Assembly: GCF_003602095.1 (NCBI RefSeq)
Contig: NZ_RAHH01000009.1
Location: 62,001 to 126,000 of the forward strand
DNA length: 64,000 nt
Source: Rahnella woolbedingensis
Lineage (GTDB): Bacteria; Pseudomonadota; Gammaproteobacteria; Enterobacterales; Enterobacteriaceae
Reading direction: 5' to 3'
Positions 1 to 12,151 of this stretch are shown here, piece by piece. The position numbers and the translations under genes were made by a program. Within the stretch, counting starts at the first letter, position 1; each line of letters opens with the position of its first letter. The notes beneath the pieces were generated by a model, which worked only from the letters and a program-made list of their open reading frames with translations, was not told where the DNA came from and did no database searches.

Positions 1-217
1 TAAGCCGCGCTAAATCATTTCCAACCTATTGTATTAAATAGTTTATTCCTTCCACACGAGAAAGGTAGTGTCCATTTTTGGACTGCTTTTTTCTCTCTAC
101 ACCCACCCGGATGAACAAAAATCTTCATTCCAGATACATTTAGAAAAGTAGTGTTTAATGCTAAATGAGATGAACTATCATTTTTGCAATTTACTGGAAT
201 TTCCACACAGTGAAGTG
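1..217. other. AT-rich region upstream of the leu promoter
   Basis: I see no gene here. In related enterics the divergent regulator gene leuO lies on this side of the leu operon, so its start probably lies left of the window. The one minus-strand open frame (15-233) has no resemblance to LeuO and no convincing ribosome-binding site. Confidence 0.5.
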
Positions 218-246
218 TTGACATACCGCACACATTCCCGTATCAC
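218..246 (+). promoter_or_regulatory. leuLABCD promoter
   Basis: A perfect -35 hexamer TTGACA (218-223) is followed after 17 bp by TATCAC (241-246). Its place about 60 bp before the leader peptide is that expected of the leucine operon promoter. Confidence 0.75.
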
Positions 247-306
247 TTTAAGCACTGTTTGAACGATGTCCGTTCTGACCACCCCATTACGAGAAGCTGA
301 AAACAC

Positions 307-390
307 ATGTTCATGATGACCCGTCTCCTAGGCCTACTACTCAACGCAGAAAATTTGCGCGGTAAGCCAGTGGGCGAAAATCAAAACTGA
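307..390 (+). CDS. leuL: leu operon leader peptide
   Basis: This is a 27-residue leader peptide that senses leucyl-tRNA supply during attenuation of leuABCD. The translation includes the run LLGLLL, five leucine codons (CTC, CTA, CTA, CTA, CTC) within six, and then LRGKPVG, which matches the RGRPVG segment of the E. coli leader. A GAGAAG Shine-Dalgarno (291-296) precedes ATG 307; ATG 313 or 316 are alternative starts. Ribosome stalling at the leucine codons would favour the antiterminated RNA fold, and the terminator follows 20 bp after the stop. The identification rests on position, leucine content and terminator. Confidence 0.85.
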   Translation: MFMMTRLLGLLLNAENLRGKPVGENQN

Positions 391-410
391 TTTTAACTTC
401 CACAGACAAT

Positions 411-440
411 AAACCCGCGCCGATGCGCGGGTTTTTTTTT
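411..440 (+). terminator. leu operon attenuator
   Basis: The hairpin CCCGCGC-cgat-GCGCGGG is followed by nine T residues (432-440). It is a strong intrinsic terminator between leuL and leuA, as expected for transcription attenuation. Confidence 0.85.
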
Positions 441-483
441 ACCTCCGCAGGGCGCGAAAATAGAAGCAGACAAGGAACAACCC

Positions 484-3167
<2,684 letters not shown>

Positions 3168-3168
3168 C

Positions 3169-4569
3169 ATGTCCAGGACTCTGTATCAGAAATTGTTTGA
3201 TGCGCACGTGGTTTACGAAGCGCAAAACGAAACACCATTGTTATACATCGACCGCCACCTGGTTCACGAAGTGACCTCTCCGCAGGCATTCGACGGTCTG
3301 CGCGCGATGGACCGTCAGGTGCGTCAGCCGGGTAAAACCTTTGCGACCATGGATCACAACGTCTCCACGCAAACTAAAGACATCAATGCGAGCGGCGAAA
3401 TGGCGCGCATCCAGATGCAGGAATTAATCAAAAACTGTGCGGAATTCGGCGTGCAGTTGTATGACCTGAACCACCCGTATCAGGGCATTGTTCACGTCAT
3501 TGGTCCTGAGCAGGGCATGACCTTGCCGGGCATGACCATTGTCTGCGGCGATTCCCATACCGCCACACACGGTGCGTTTGGTTCACTGGCCTTCGGTATC
3601 GGGACTTCGGAAGTGGAACACGTTCTGGCGACGCAAACCCTGAAACAGGGTCGTGCCAAAACGATGAAAATCGAAGTCACCGGCGATGCACCTGCGGGTA
3701 TCACCGCAAAAGATATCGTTCTGGCGATTATCGGTAAAACTGGCAGCGCTGGTGGTACCGGTCACGTTGTAGAATTCTGCGGTAAAGCCATTGAGGCGCT
3801 GAGCATGGAAGGTCGTATGACTCTGTGCAACATGGCGATCGAAATGGGTGCCAAAGCCGGTCTGGTGGCTCCTGATGAGACCACGTTTGCGTATCTGAAA
3901 GGCCGTCAGTTTGCGCCTAAAGATCAAAACTGGGACGCGGCAGTCGAATACTGGAAAACCCTGAAAACCGAAGATGGCGCGAAGTTCGACAGTATTGTCA
4001 CGCTGGACGCGTCTGAAATCGCACCACAGGTCACCTGGGGCACTAACCCGGGTCAGGTAATGGCGGTGAATCAGACCATCCCGAATCCGGCCTCATTTGC
4101 GGACCCGGTAGAACGTGCTTCCGCTGAAAAAGCGCTGGCGTACATGGACTTGCAACCGGGCATTAAACTGACTGACGTGGCGATTGATAAAGTCTTTATC
4201 GGTTCCTGCACCAACTCCCGCATCGAAGATTTACGCGCTGCGGCAGCGATTGCCAAAGGCCGTAAAGTCGCAACTGGCGTACAGGCGATTGTGGTTCCGG
4301 GTTCCGGTCCGGTAAAAGCGCAGGCGGAAGAAGAAGGTCTGGATAAGATTTTCATCGAAGCCGGTTTTGAATGGCGTCTGCCGGGCTGCTCTATGTGTCT
4401 GGCGATGAACAATGACCGTCTGGAGCCGGGCGAGCGTTGCGCGTCTACCAGTAACCGTAACTTCGAAGGCCGTCAGGGCCGTGGCGGCCGTACCCATCTG
4501 GTCAGCCCGGCGATGGCCGCTGCCGCTGCGGTGACTGGCCGTTTCGCTGATGTCCGTGAACTGAACTGA
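3169..4569 (+). CDS. leuC: 3-isopropylmalate dehydratase, large subunit
   Basis: Together with LeuD it isomerises 2-isopropylmalate to 3-isopropylmalate through a [4Fe-4S] cluster. The 466-residue protein is aconitase-like. The cluster cysteines lie in the GSCTNSR motif and in PGCSMC near the C-terminal third. The start codon follows one base after the leuB stop, as in a tightly coupled operon. Length and motifs agree with the E. coli enzyme. Confidence 0.98.
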   Translation: MSRTLYQKLFDAHVVYEAQNETPLLYIDRHLVHEVTSPQAFDGLRAMDRQVRQPGKTFATMDHNVSTQTKDINASGEMARIQMQELIKNCAEFGVQLYDLNHPYQGIVHVIGPEQGMTLPGMTIVCGDSHTATHGAFGSLAFGIGTSEVEHVLATQTLKQGRAKTMKIEVTGDAPAGITAKDIVLAIIGKTGSAGGTGHVVEFCGKAIEALSMEGRMTLCNMAIEMGAKAGLVAPDETTFAYLKGRQFAPKDQNWDAAVEYWKTLKTEDGAKFDSIVTLDASEIAPQVTWGTNPGQVMAVNQTIPNPASFADPVERASAEKALAYMDLQPGIKLTDVAIDKVFIGSCTNSRIEDLRAAAAIAKGRKVATGVQAIVVPGSGPVKAQAEEEGLDKIFIEAGFEWRLPGCSMCLAMNNDRLEPGERCASTSNRNFEGRQGRGGRTHLVSPAMAAAAAVTGRFADVRELN

Positions 4570-4579
4570 GGAAAACACC

Positions 4580-5182
4580 ATGGCTAAATTTACCCAACAC
4601 ATCGGTCTGGTGGTTCCGCTGGATGCAGCAAACGTCGATACCGATGCCATTATCCCGAAACAGTTTTTGCAGAAAGTTACCCGCACCGGTTTCGGTCAGC
4701 ATCTGTTTAACGACTGGCGTTTTCTGGACGACGCTGGTCAGGTGCCTAACCCTGATTTCGTGCTGAATAAGCCGCGCTACAAAGGCGCGAGCATTTTACT
4801 GGCACGCGAAAACTTCGGTTGCGGTTCATCCCGTGAGCATGCGCCGTGGGCGCTGACTGATTATGGCTTCCACGCCGTTATCGCGCCGAGCTTTGCCGAT
4901 ATTTTTTACGGCAACTCGTTCAACAACCAGTTATTGCCCATCACGTTGAGCGAAGCAGAAGTCGATGAATTATTCGAGCTGGTGAAAAACAACGAAGGCA
5001 TCCAGTTTGAAGTGGATCTGGAAGCGCAGACCGTCAAAGCAGGCGAGAAAAGCTATCCGTTCGTCATCGACAACTTCCGCCGTCATTGCATGATCAACGG
5101 CCTGGACAGCATCGGCCTGACCCTGCAACACGAAGGGAATATTTCCAGCTACGAGAAAAATCAGCCTGCCTTTATGCAGTGA
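4580..5182 (+). CDS. leuD: 3-isopropylmalate dehydratase, small subunit
   Basis: This is the swivel-domain subunit that completes the LeuCD isomerase. The 200-residue protein contains the conserved [12 protein letters not shown] motif around residues 74-85, which contributes to substrate binding. It begins 10 bp after leuC with a good TGAGGA ribosome site (overlapping the leuC stop), and is the last gene of the leu operon. A hairpin terminator follows. Confidence 0.98.
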   Translation: MAKFTQHIGLVVPLDAANVDTDAIIPKQFLQKVTRTGFGQHLFNDWRFLDDAGQVPNPDFVLNKPRYKGASILLARENFGCGSSREHAPWALTDYGFHAVIAPSFADIFYGNSFNNQLLPITLSEAEVDELFELVKNNEGIQFEVDLEAQTVKAGEKSYPFVIDNFRRHCMINGLDSIGLTLQHEGNISSYEKNQPAFMQ

Positions 5183-5202
5183 TGTCTGAGCTGTGAGCAT
5201 AA

Positions 5203-5230
5203 AAAAACCCGCGAAATTCGCGGGTTTTTC
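5203..5230. terminator. Bidirectional terminator between leuD and setA
   Basis: The inverted repeat CCCGCG...CGCGGG is flanked by a run of A on the left and of T on the right, so it can end transcription of the convergent leuD and setA genes. Confidence 0.8.
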
Positions 5231-5251
5231 TTTATCAGCATCATAGTCGGG

Positions 5252-6415
5252 TCAGACGTCTTTCACTTTATACATCAAACCTAGCGCCACCACCGCCAGA
5301 ACGGTTGCCGCCCAGTACACCGGATAATGCCCGAAGTTTTCCACGATAAAGCCCTGTAACAGGCCTGCGCAAATCACACCGGTGGAAATACTGTTGGTGA
5401 ACAGCGTGGTCGCCGAACCCGCCCTTCCCGGCATCAGATCCTGAAAATACAGCATCCCTATCCCGGCCACGATCCCGATGAAAATCGCGTTAAACAGTTG
5501 CAGGATCATCAGCGCCGCCTTGAACTGAAATGCCACCAGCCCGGCATAGAAAACGACACCACTGGCCACGGCATACAGCATCAGTTTGCGTTTACCGGTA
5601 CGTTTCACCAGATAGCCCGCCAGCAGCATCGCCGGAATTTCCAGCCCGGCGGCCGTCCCCATCAGCAGCCCTGCCAGCCCTTCCGGCAGGCCTAAGTCAC
5701 TGGTGATGTAGAGCGGCATATCAATGACATACATGATATTGCAGGTCCACATCAGCAGGGAGGAAAAGAACAGCAGACGCACATCTTTGTTGCGCCAGGC
5801 GCTCACCGGCACCACTTTTTCGTCCACCGGCTGTTCGAGGCGCGGCACAGAGGGCAGGAAGAAAAAGATCATTAATATACTGCTGACAAACACCCCGGCG
5901 GCGCTCAGATACATCGGCGTAAAGCCGTAGTTCAGCGCCAGCATAAACGACAGCGGCGGGCCGAGCACCCAGGCCAGCGAGAGCATCGCACGCATCATCG
6001 AGCTGAACATCACCACTTCACTGGCGGAGCGATCCGCATGCTCACGCGCCAGCGCAAACAGCTGCGGCATCGACGCATTCCCGATCGCCGCCAGCAGCAC
6101 ACCGACGGTGATCAGCACCAGATAATCGCGGCTGAAGGCAAACACCAGGCTATTTCCCAGCGCCATCAGGCAGCAAAACATCAGCAATTTGCGCCGGTCG
6201 CCTTTGTTATCCGAGCGGTTTGCCAGCAGGAAGCTGATTGCAATCCCGGCGATGGCATTCACGGTATAAAAGAGCCCCACCCACAGCGGACGGACTTTCA
6301 CTTCGTTGGTCAGAAACAGACTGAGCGTCGGCGCCTGTAATGCCCCCGCCACGCCGCACAGCAAGGAGACCACCAGAAAGGTGACATAAATACGATTAAA
6401 ACGAGGTTTTGGCAT
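5252..6415 (-). CDS. setA: Sugar efflux transporter SetA (MFS)
   Basis: This is a 12-helix inner-membrane sugar/H+ exporter of the SET family that exports glucosides and related sugars. The 387-residue protein has the N-terminal GVAGALQAPTLSLFL segment and the loop motif RSDNKGDRRK typical of SetA. The C-terminal sequence KVKDV equals that of E. coli SetA. I chose the ATG at 6413-6415 because AGGGA precedes it at good spacing and it gives the family N-terminus; a further in-frame start at 6451 would add 12 unlikely residues. In E. coli setA is cotranscribed with sgrS, and the same order holds here. Confidence 0.93.
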   Translation of the reverse strand: MPKPRFNRIYVTFLVVSLLCGVAGALQAPTLSLFLTNEVKVRPLWVGLFYTVNAIAGIAISFLLANRSDNKGDRRKLLMFCCLMALGNSLVFAFSRDYLVLITVGVLLAAIGNASMPQLFALAREHADRSASEVVMFSSMMRAMLSLAWVLGPPLSFMLALNYGFTPMYLSAAGVFVSSILMIFFFLPSVPRLEQPVDEKVVPVSAWRNKDVRLLFFSSLLMWTCNIMYVIDMPLYITSDLGLPEGLAGLLMGTAAGLEIPAMLLAGYLVKRTGKRKLMLYAVASGVVFYAGLVAFQFKAALMILQLFNAIFIGIVAGIGMLYFQDLMPGRAGSATTLFTNSISTGVICAGLLQGFIVENFGHYPVYWAATVLAVVALGLMYKVKDV

Positions 6416-6508
6416 AACGTCGTCCCTGAGAAATGAAAGCCCATAAAACAAGACAGACAGTGTAGCGAAGTTTCAGGAAGTTCTGGGGAATGAACAAAAA
6501 AAGCGTGT

Positions 6509-6807
6509 AAAAAAACCAGTGAGTTGCCTCACTGGCTGGTGACAATACACCATTACTCAGAAAATCGAATTCAGTCAGACCTGAAGTCACAGTTGACGGC
6601 GGTACTGCTCATCGTCCAGCGTTTCCATATCCCACTGCGTGAGGCGGGACAGAATATCCAGACGGTATTGCACCGGAACCCAAGACAGCCAGTCTGCATG
6701 ATTTTTAGAGGCGTTCCTTTTAATAGCTTCGAAGTAACGCTGGTAGAAACGGGCGTTCAGACTACGTTTCATGCTGACCTCCGGTGATTCACAACAGGCT
6801 TTCGTTG
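6509..6807 (-). ncRNA. sgrS: SgrS small RNA, dual-function (contains sgrT)
   Basis: SgrS is made during glucose-phosphate stress and pairs with ptsG mRNA with the help of Hfq. The 3' part matches E. coli SgrS from memory: a CTGAGTAATGGTGTA segment (complement of 6546-6560) corresponds to the ptsG-pairing region. A terminator hairpin CCAGTGAG-GCAA-CTCACTGG (6516-6535) then ends in about seven U (6509-6515). The 5' end is estimated from a candidate -10 (complement of 6814-6819) and could be off by tens of bases. At about 300 nt it is longer than the 227-nt E. coli RNA, mostly because sgrT is longer. It is divergent from its activator sgrR. Confidence 0.85.
6587..6772 (-). CDS. sgrT: SgrT, inhibitor of glucose PTS uptake
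   Basis: SgrT is the small peptide encoded within SgrS that blocks the glucose transporter PtsG (EIICB). The 61-residue product contains the segments RFYQRYFEA and RLDILSRLTQWD, which line up with FYQHYFTA and RLTMLEGLMQWD of the 43-residue E. coli peptide. A strong GGAGGT lies seven bases before the start. Compared with E. coli there are about six extra residues at the N-terminus, a short internal insertion before the conserved WLSWVPVQ and a longer acidic/arginine tail. The strong ribosome site suggests efficient translation. Confidence 0.85.
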   Translation of the reverse strand: MKRSLNARFYQRYFEAIKRNASKNHADWLSWVPVQYRLDILSRLTQWDMETLDDEQYRRQL

Positions 6808-6874
6808 AGAAACAGTATCAGCGTAATATGAGGAAAGATAAATTGATGAAAACTGCCCACGGAGTTCCTCTTTT

Positions 6875-8536
6875 ATGTCCTCGTCCCGTTTGCAACAACA
6901 GTTCATCCGCCTGTGGCAAAGCTGTCACGGTGAAGAAACCGAAACCACGTTACAGGCACTGTCGGAAGTTCTGAACTGCTCACGAAGGCATATGCGATCC
7001 TTACTCAGTACCATGCAGGAGCAAGGCTGGCTGATGTGGGATGCACAAGCCGGACGGGGAAAGCGATCGACCCTGAAATTTCTTTACACCGGGCTGGCAC
7101 TCCAGCAGCAGCGCGCCGAAGCGCTGCTGGAGCAGGATCATATCGACCAGCTGGTGCAGTTGGTCGGCGACAAAACCATGGTGCGGCAGATGCTGCTTTC
7201 ACAGCTGGGACGCAGCTTCCGTCAGGGCAAGCATATCCTGCGCGTTTTGTATTATCGTCCGTTGTTTAACCTGCTTCCCGGCACCATGCTGCGCCGCTCA
7301 GAAACCCATATTGCCCGGCAAATTTTTAGCGGACTGACGCGCATAAATGAGGAAAACGGGGAAGCTGAAGGCGATTTAGCCCATCACTGGCAGGAAATCA
7401 CACCGCAGCATTGGCGCTTTTATCTGCGTCCGGCGATTCATTTTCATCACGGGCGTGAGCTGGAGATGGCGGATATCATTGCGACCTTTAACCGGCTCAA
7501 AACGCATCCGCTTTTCGGTAATTTGTCATTGGTGGTATCACCGACACCGAATGTCATTGATGTTCATCTGAACTCTCCCGACCACTGGCTGCCCTGGCTG
7601 CTTGGGAACGTCCACGCCATGATCCTGCCGCAGGAGTGGCAATCGCTGCCTGATTTTGCCCGCCATCCGGTAGGCACCGGCCCTTATGCGGTGGTGCGTA
7701 ATCTGAAAACCCAGTTGCGCATCCGCGCTTTTGATGATTACTTTGGTTTTCGCGCGCTGATCGACGAAGTGAATATCTGGGTTTTACCGGAACTGAGCGA
7801 GGAACTGGTGCATTCCGGCGTTCAGCTCCAGGCGGATGAATCCGGCAAAAGCGAACTGGAAAGCCGCCTCGAGGAAGGCTGTTATTTTCTGTTATTTGAC
7901 CAGCGCTCGCCGGTCGGGCAAAACAATGAAATCCGCCAGTGGCTGTGTGATTTGCTCAATCCGATTGCCCTGCTAAACGTCGCCGAGCCCATTTATCAGC
8001 GCTACTGGTCCCCGGCCTATGGCCTGCTGCCCCGCTGGCATCATGTAGACCCGCAACCGCGCCCGCCAAAACCGGCAGGACTCAGCCAGGTGACACTGAC
8101 ATTCTACGGTGAGCATTCCGAGCATCAGGCCATCTGCAACGCACTGCGCCCGCTGCTGGTGGCAGAGGGCATCGAACTGATTATTCAGATTGTTGACTAT
8201 GCCGTCTGGCATCGCGGCGACGCAAAAAGTGACCTGTGGCTGGGGAGCGCTAATTTCACGCTACCGCTGGAATTCTCCCTGTTTGCTCATTTTTATGAGC
8301 TGCCTCTGGCCAGACATTGCTTTAGCGACGATATCAGCGAGGACGCAGCGCTCTGGCACGCAGGGAAATTATCGATGGCAAAATGGGGACAGAAACAAAT
8401 CAAAAATTATCAGATCCACCCGCTGTTCCATCACTGGTTAGTCTTGCAGGGGCAACGCAGTATGCGCGGCGTGCGCATGAACACTCTCGGCTGGTTCGAC
8501 TTCAAATCCGCCTGGTTTGCGCCACCGGACAGTTAA
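6875..8536 (+). CDS. sgrR: HTH transcriptional regulator SgrR
   Basis: SgrR activates sgrS when hexose phosphate accumulates. The 553-residue protein has an N-terminal winged-helix DNA-binding domain (about residues 5-115; [21 protein letters not shown]). A C-terminal domain related to periplasmic solute-binding proteins (SBP_bac_5, about 160-450) probably senses a small molecule. The C-terminal [17 protein letters not shown] is the same as in E. coli. The gene is divergent from sgrS, and the interval 6808-6874 should hold the SgrR site and both promoters. GGAG at 6861-6864 supports ATG 6875. Confidence 0.96.
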   Translation: MSSSRLQQQFIRLWQSCHGEETETTLQALSEVLNCSRRHMRSLLSTMQEQGWLMWDAQAGRGKRSTLKFLYTGLALQQQRAEALLEQDHIDQLVQLVGDKTMVRQMLLSQLGRSFRQGKHILRVLYYRPLFNLLPGTMLRRSETHIARQIFSGLTRINEENGEAEGDLAHHWQEITPQHWRFYLRPAIHFHHGRELEMADIIATFNRLKTHPLFGNLSLVVSPTPNVIDVHLNSPDHWLPWLLGNVHAMILPQEWQSLPDFARHPVGTGPYAVVRNLKTQLRIRAFDDYFGFRALIDEVNIWVLPELSEELVHSGVQLQADESGKSELESRLEEGCYFLLFDQRSPVGQNNEIRQWLCDLLNPIALLNVAEPIYQRYWSPAYGLLPRWHHVDPQPRPPKPAGLSQVTLTFYGEHSEHQAICNALRPLLVAEGIELIIQIVDYAVWHRGDAKSDLWLGSANFTLPLEFSLFAHFYELPLARHCFSDDISEDAALWHAGKLSMAKWGQKQIKNYQIHPLFHHWLVLQGQRSMRGVRMNTLGWFDFKSAWFAPPDS

Positions 8537-8579
8537 TCGGACTATCGCATCGCGCCGTTAATCTCTAGAATGACATCCG

Positions 8580-8815
8580 TTCTCAACGGGGTGCCAGAGT
8601 GCGTTCTTTAAATGAAGAATGAACTCTATCTTTAAACGCCGCGAGCGCGTGTCCAGCGGGTGAAGTCCAGCGCACAGAAAGCGGAGCGTACACAAAGTAC
8701 GTGAGCATTTCGAGCGCTGCACGACGCCCGATCAACACACGCACAGCAAGTTTAAAAGGCTGAGAGTATACCCGTCGAACCTGATCCGGTTAATCCCGGC
8801 GGAGGGATTTGAGAC
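8580..8815 (+). promoter_or_regulatory. TPP riboswitch (thi box) with expanded P3 arm
   Basis: The thiamine-pyrophosphate aptamer controls thiBPQ. P1 is TCTCAA (8581-8586) with TTGAGA (8809-8814). The conserved blocks CGGGGTGCC (8587-8595), CTGAGA (8760-8765), ACCTGATC (8779-8786) and GGCGGAGGGA (8798-8807) are all present. A candidate -10 TAGAAT (8566-8571) puts the RNA start at the aptamer edge. Usual aptamers are near 100 nt; this one is about 235 nt because 162 nt separate GGTGCC from GGCTGAGA in the P3/P3a arm. The insert contains a short hairpin (AGAGT...ACTCT, 8596-8626) and a 129-bp palindromic element. Confidence 0.88.
8630..8758. repeat. 129-bp palindromic element inside the riboswitch P3 arm
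   Basis: The two ends are inverted: CTTTAAAC (8630-8637) and GTTTAAAAG (8750-8758). Further paired blocks nest in order: GCGTGT/ACACGC (8647/8737), CGGGTG/CGCCCG (8657/8725), CAGCGC/GCGCTG (8668/8714), GCGTAC/GTACGT (8686/8697), with a five-base loop. The size and fold resemble mobile palindromic repeats such as ERIC, but the sequence is not ERIC. No second copy was found in this window. Confidence 0.7.
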
Positions 8816-8868
8816 TGCGCGATGCTTACTCAAAATCCTTTGCCCTTTCATTTTTTTGGAGCGCAAAG

Positions 8869-9852
8869 TTGAAAAAATTATTGTCCTGCCTGCTGATACT
8901 TTCTGCACCGGCATTTGCTGCAAAACCTGTTCTGACGGTTTACACCTACGATTCTTTCTCTGCGGACTGGGGTCCCGGTCCGGCAGTCAAAAAAGCCTTT
9001 GAAGCCCGGTGCGGCTGCGAGCTGAAATATGTCGCGCTGGAAGATGGCGTGTCTTTGCTTAATCGTCTGCGGATGGAAGGCAAAAACAGCAAAGCCGACG
9101 TCGTGCTGGGGCTGGATAACAACCTGTTGCAGGCTGCTGAGCAAACCGGATTATTTGCCAAAGCGCCGAAAACCGATGCCAAACTGACCGTACCTGGTGG
9201 CTGGGATAACACCACTTTCGTGCCCTACGATTACGGTTATTTCGCCTTCGTCTATGACAAAAACAAACTGAAGAATCCGCCAAAAAGCCTCGATGAGCTG
9301 ATCAACAGCGATCAAAACTGGAAAGTCATTTATGAGGATCCGCGTACCAGCACGCCGGGTCTGGGTCTGATGCTGTGGATGCAAAAAGTCTATGGCGATA
9401 AAGCACCGCTTGCGTGGGAAAAACTGGCGAAGAAAACCGTCACCGTCACCAAAGGATGGAGTGAGGCTTACGGGTTATTCCTGAAAGGCGAAAGCGATCT
9501 GGTGCTGAGCTACACCACTTCTCCGGCGTACCACATCGTTGAAGAGAAGAAAGATAACTACGCGGCGGCTGATTTTACCGAAGGTCACTATATGCAGGTC
9601 GAAGTAGCGGGTCAGCTGGCTAACAGCAAACAACCCAAACTGGCCGAAGAATTCATGAAATTCGTCACCACCGAAGATTTCCAGAACGTGATCCCGACCG
9701 GTAACTGGATGTATCCGGTGGTGAACACGCCGCTGCCTGACGCCTTTAAACAGCTGACCGTACCGGCGAAATCGCTGCAATACAACGCGCAGGATGTCGC
9801 AACTCATCGCAGCCAGTGGATCCAGGCATGGCAGAACGCCGTCAGCCGTTGA
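8869..9852 (+). CDS. thiB: Thiamine-binding periplasmic protein
   Basis: This is the periplasmic receptor of the thiamine/TMP/TPP ABC importer. The 327-residue protein has a signal peptide (about 1-18, ending near APAFA). Conserved segments include VYTYDSFSADWGPGP, ALEDGVSLLNRLRMEGKN and TGNWMYP. I chose TTG 8869: GGAG (8858-8861) stands before it, it reproduces the 327-residue E. coli length, and the signal peptide begins there. The longer in-frame start at 8809 lies inside the riboswitch. The gene overlaps thiP by 25 bp and is controlled by the upstream TPP riboswitch. Confidence 0.95.
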   Translation: MKKLLSCLLILSAPAFAAKPVLTVYTYDSFSADWGPGPAVKKAFEARCGCELKYVALEDGVSLLNRLRMEGKNSKADVVLGLDNNLLQAAEQTGLFAKAPKTDAKLTVPGGWDNTTFVPYDYGYFAFVYDKNKLKNPPKSLDELINSDQNWKVIYEDPRTSTPGLGLMLWMQKVYGDKAPLAWEKLAKKTVTVTKGWSEAYGLFLKGESDLVLSYTTSPAYHIVEEKKDNYAAADFTEGHYMQVEVAGQLANSKQPKLAEEFMKFVTTEDFQNVIPTGNWMYPVVNTPLPDAFKQLTVPAKSLQYNAQDVATHRSQWIQAWQNAVSR

Positions 9853-11438
9853 TCCCACGCTGGCTGTGGCCGGGCGCCATCGCCTCACTGCTGATGCTGC
9901 TGGTAGCGACGCTGGCGTTAGGTTCACTGTGGCGTCATGCGCCACAGATGAGCGGTGTCTCGCTGTGGCAGGATCCGTATCTCTGGCATGTGATCCGCTT
10001 TACCTTCTGGCAGGCGCTGCTTTCGGCGCTCTGCTCGGTGCTGCCCGCCATCTGGCTTGCCCGCGCCCTGTTTCGTCGCCGCTTTCCCGGCCGTCAGCTG
10101 TTATTACGCTTGTGCGCAATGACGCTGGTTCTGCCGGTTCTGGTGGCAGTATTCGGCATTCTCAGCGTCTACGGCAGGCAGGGCTGGCTGGCGCAGATTT
10201 GTGGCTGGCTGGGTGTAAATTATCGTTTCTCGCCTTATGGTTTACAGGGCATTTTACTGGCCCACGTGTTTTTCAATCTGCCGCTGGCGACACGTCTGTT
10301 GGTGCAGGCGCTGGAAAATATCACCGTCGAGCAGCGCCAGCTGGCCGCGCAATTGGGCATGAATACCTGGCAGCAGTTCCGCTTTGTTGAATGGCCTGCC
10401 CTCCGCCGTCAGATTTTCCCCGCTGCGGCTCTGATCTTCATGCTGTGTTTCGCCAGCTTTGCCACGGTGCTTTCACTGGGCGGCGGCCCGCAGGCGACCA
10501 CTATAGAACTGGCGATTTATCAGGCGCTGAGTTACGACTACGATTTAAGCCGTGCGGCCACGCTGGCGCTCATCCAGCTGTTTTGTTGTATGGTGCTGGT
10601 ATTGCTCAGTCAGAAACTCAGCCAGGCACTGCCGGTCGGCCAGACGCATTCTCAGCGCTGGCGAAATCTCGACGACTCCCTGCTGCGTCGTACTGGCGAT
10701 GCGGTACTAATTGGTCTCGCATTGCTGCTGATCCTGCCGCCGTTACTCGCCGTGATGGCTGACGGTATCAACCGGGCTGCGATCGGTGTTTTGCAGCAAC
10801 CCGAGCTCTGGCAGGCATTATGGACATCCGTGCGCATCGCATTGGGCAGCGGCGTATTGTGTGTGCTGCTGACGATGATGTTGCTGTGGAGCAGCCGTGA
10901 ACTGCGTTTGCGTCAGCGAAATGGCTGGGCGCAGGCGATGGATCTCAGCGGTATGCTGATCCTCGCGATGCCCGGCATCGTTCTGGCGACCGGCTTTTTC
11001 CTGCTGCTAGGCGATACCACCGGATTGCCACAATCGCCGTGGCCGCTGGTCATCATGACCAATGCGCTGATGGCGGTACCTTACGCATTAAAAGTGCTGG
11101 ATAACCCGATGCGCGACGTGGCGGAACGCTATAACCCGTTGTGTATTTCACTCGATATGCGCGGCTGGCAGCGGCTGCGTTGGGTGGAACTGAGCGCGCT
11201 GAAACGCCCGATTGCGCAAGCGCTGGCGTTTGCCTGCGTGCTGTCACTGGGGGATTTCGGTGTCATCGCGTTGTTCGGTAACGAGAACTTCCGCACCCTG
11301 CCGTTTTATTTGTATCAGCAGATCGGTTCCTATCGCAGCCAGGACGGTGCGGTAACGGCGCTGATATTACTGCTGTTATGTTTCCTGTTATTCACCCTGA
11401 TTGAGAAATTGCCGGGCCGCCATGCTGACGCTGAATAA
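9828..11438 (+). CDS. thiP: Thiamine ABC transporter permease
   Basis: This inner-membrane permease of the ThiBPQ importer comprises two fused binding-protein-dependent permease halves (536 residues, about 12 helices). Segments such as [25 protein letters not shown] and [18 protein letters not shown] are nearly the same as in E. coli. Start ATG 9828 gives [10 protein letters not shown] and the same length as the E. coli protein. It overlaps the end of thiB by 25 bp and the start of thiQ by 17 bp, so the three are probably translationally coupled. Confidence 0.95.
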   Translation: MAERRQPLIPRWLWPGAIASLLMLLVATLALGSLWRHAPQMSGVSLWQDPYLWHVIRFTFWQALLSALCSVLPAIWLARALFRRRFPGRQLLLRLCAMTLVLPVLVAVFGILSVYGRQGWLAQICGWLGVNYRFSPYGLQGILLAHVFFNLPLATRLLVQALENITVEQRQLAAQLGMNTWQQFRFVEWPALRRQIFPAAALIFMLCFASFATVLSLGGGPQATTIELAIYQALSYDYDLSRAATLALIQLFCCMVLVLLSQKLSQALPVGQTHSQRWRNLDDSLLRRTGDAVLIGLALLLILPPLLAVMADGINRAAIGVLQQPELWQALWTSVRIALGSGVLCVLLTMMLLWSSRELRLRQRNGWAQAMDLSGMLILAMPGIVLATGFFLLLGDTTGLPQSPWPLVIMTNALMAVPYALKVLDNPMRDVAERYNPLCISLDMRGWQRLRWVELSALKRPIAQALAFACVLSLGDFGVIALFGNENFRTLPFYLYQQIGSYRSQDGAVTALILLLLCFLLFTLIEKLPGRHADAE

Positions 11439-12135
11439 ACTGACGTACCTGTACGAACATCTGCCGATGCGCTTCGATTTACAAATTGAAGCCGGTGAAC
11501 GCGTGGCGATCCTTGGTCCGAGCGGCGCGGGGAAAAGTACCCTGCTCAGTCTGGTGGCGGGTTTTCTGGCGCCGGTCAGCGGGCAGATCTGGCTCAATGG
11601 TGCAGATCACAGCGCGACGACTCCGGCAAAGCGACCGGTGTCGATGCTGTTTCAGGAAAACAATCTGTTCTCGCATTTGACGGTGCGGCAGAACATGGGG
11701 CTGGGGCTGCATCCGGGGCTGAAACTCAGCGTGCAGCAAAAGCTGGAACTGGAAGAGATCGCGCAACAGGTCGGGCTGAGTGATTGCCTTGACCGCCTGC
11801 CGTCACAGCTTTCCGGCGGCCAGCGTCAGCGTGTCGCACTGGCGCGTTGTCTGTTACGCAGTCAGCCGGTTTTACTGCTCGATGAACCCTTTTCGGCGCT
11901 CGATCCGGCGCTGCGCAGTGAAATGCTGAGTTTGCTGGATAAGATATGCGTACAGCGTAATCTCACGCTGCTGATGGTGTCGCATAATCTGGACGATGCG
12001 GCACGGATTGCGCCGCGCACGTTGCTGATTGTCGATGGCCGGATTTTCTACGACGGGCCGACGCAGGCGCTGGCCGACGGCAGTGCGCAGGAGGCCAGAG
12101 TATTGGGGATAAACGTTTCAGGGACAGACGTTTAA
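11422..12135 (+). CDS. thiQ: Thiamine ABC transporter ATP-binding protein
   Basis: This is the ATPase of the thiamine importer. The 237-residue protein has Walker [10 protein letters not shown]-loop FQENN, signature LSGGQRQR, Walker B LLLDEP and the switch histidine in VSHN. ATG 11422 gives the family start [11 protein letters not shown]; an in-frame TTG at 11401 would add seven residues. The gene overlaps thiP by 17 bp and ends facing the convergent yabI. Confidence 0.95.
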   Translation: MLTLNKLTYLYEHLPMRFDLQIEAGERVAILGPSGAGKSTLLSLVAGFLAPVSGQIWLNGADHSATTPAKRPVSMLFQENNLFSHLTVRQNMGLGLHPGLKLSVQQKLELEEIAQQVGLSDCLDRLPSQLSGGQRQRVALARCLLRSQPVLLLDEPFSALDPALRSEMLSLLDKICVQRNLTLLMVSHNLDDAARIAPRTLLIVDGRIFYDGPTQALADGSAQEARVLGINVSGTDV

Positions 12136-12151
12136 GAAAGTCCGCCTGAAA

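Noticed and set aside
15-233. Minus-strand 72-residue frame upstream of leuL, as a possible leuO fragment
   Set aside because: No LysR-type sequence, and it crosses the -35 region of the leu promoter.
8809-8868. Upstream in-frame extension of thiB starting inside the riboswitch
   Set aside because: TTG 8869 has GGAG upstream, begins the signal peptide and gives the E. coli length; the extension is aptamer RNA.
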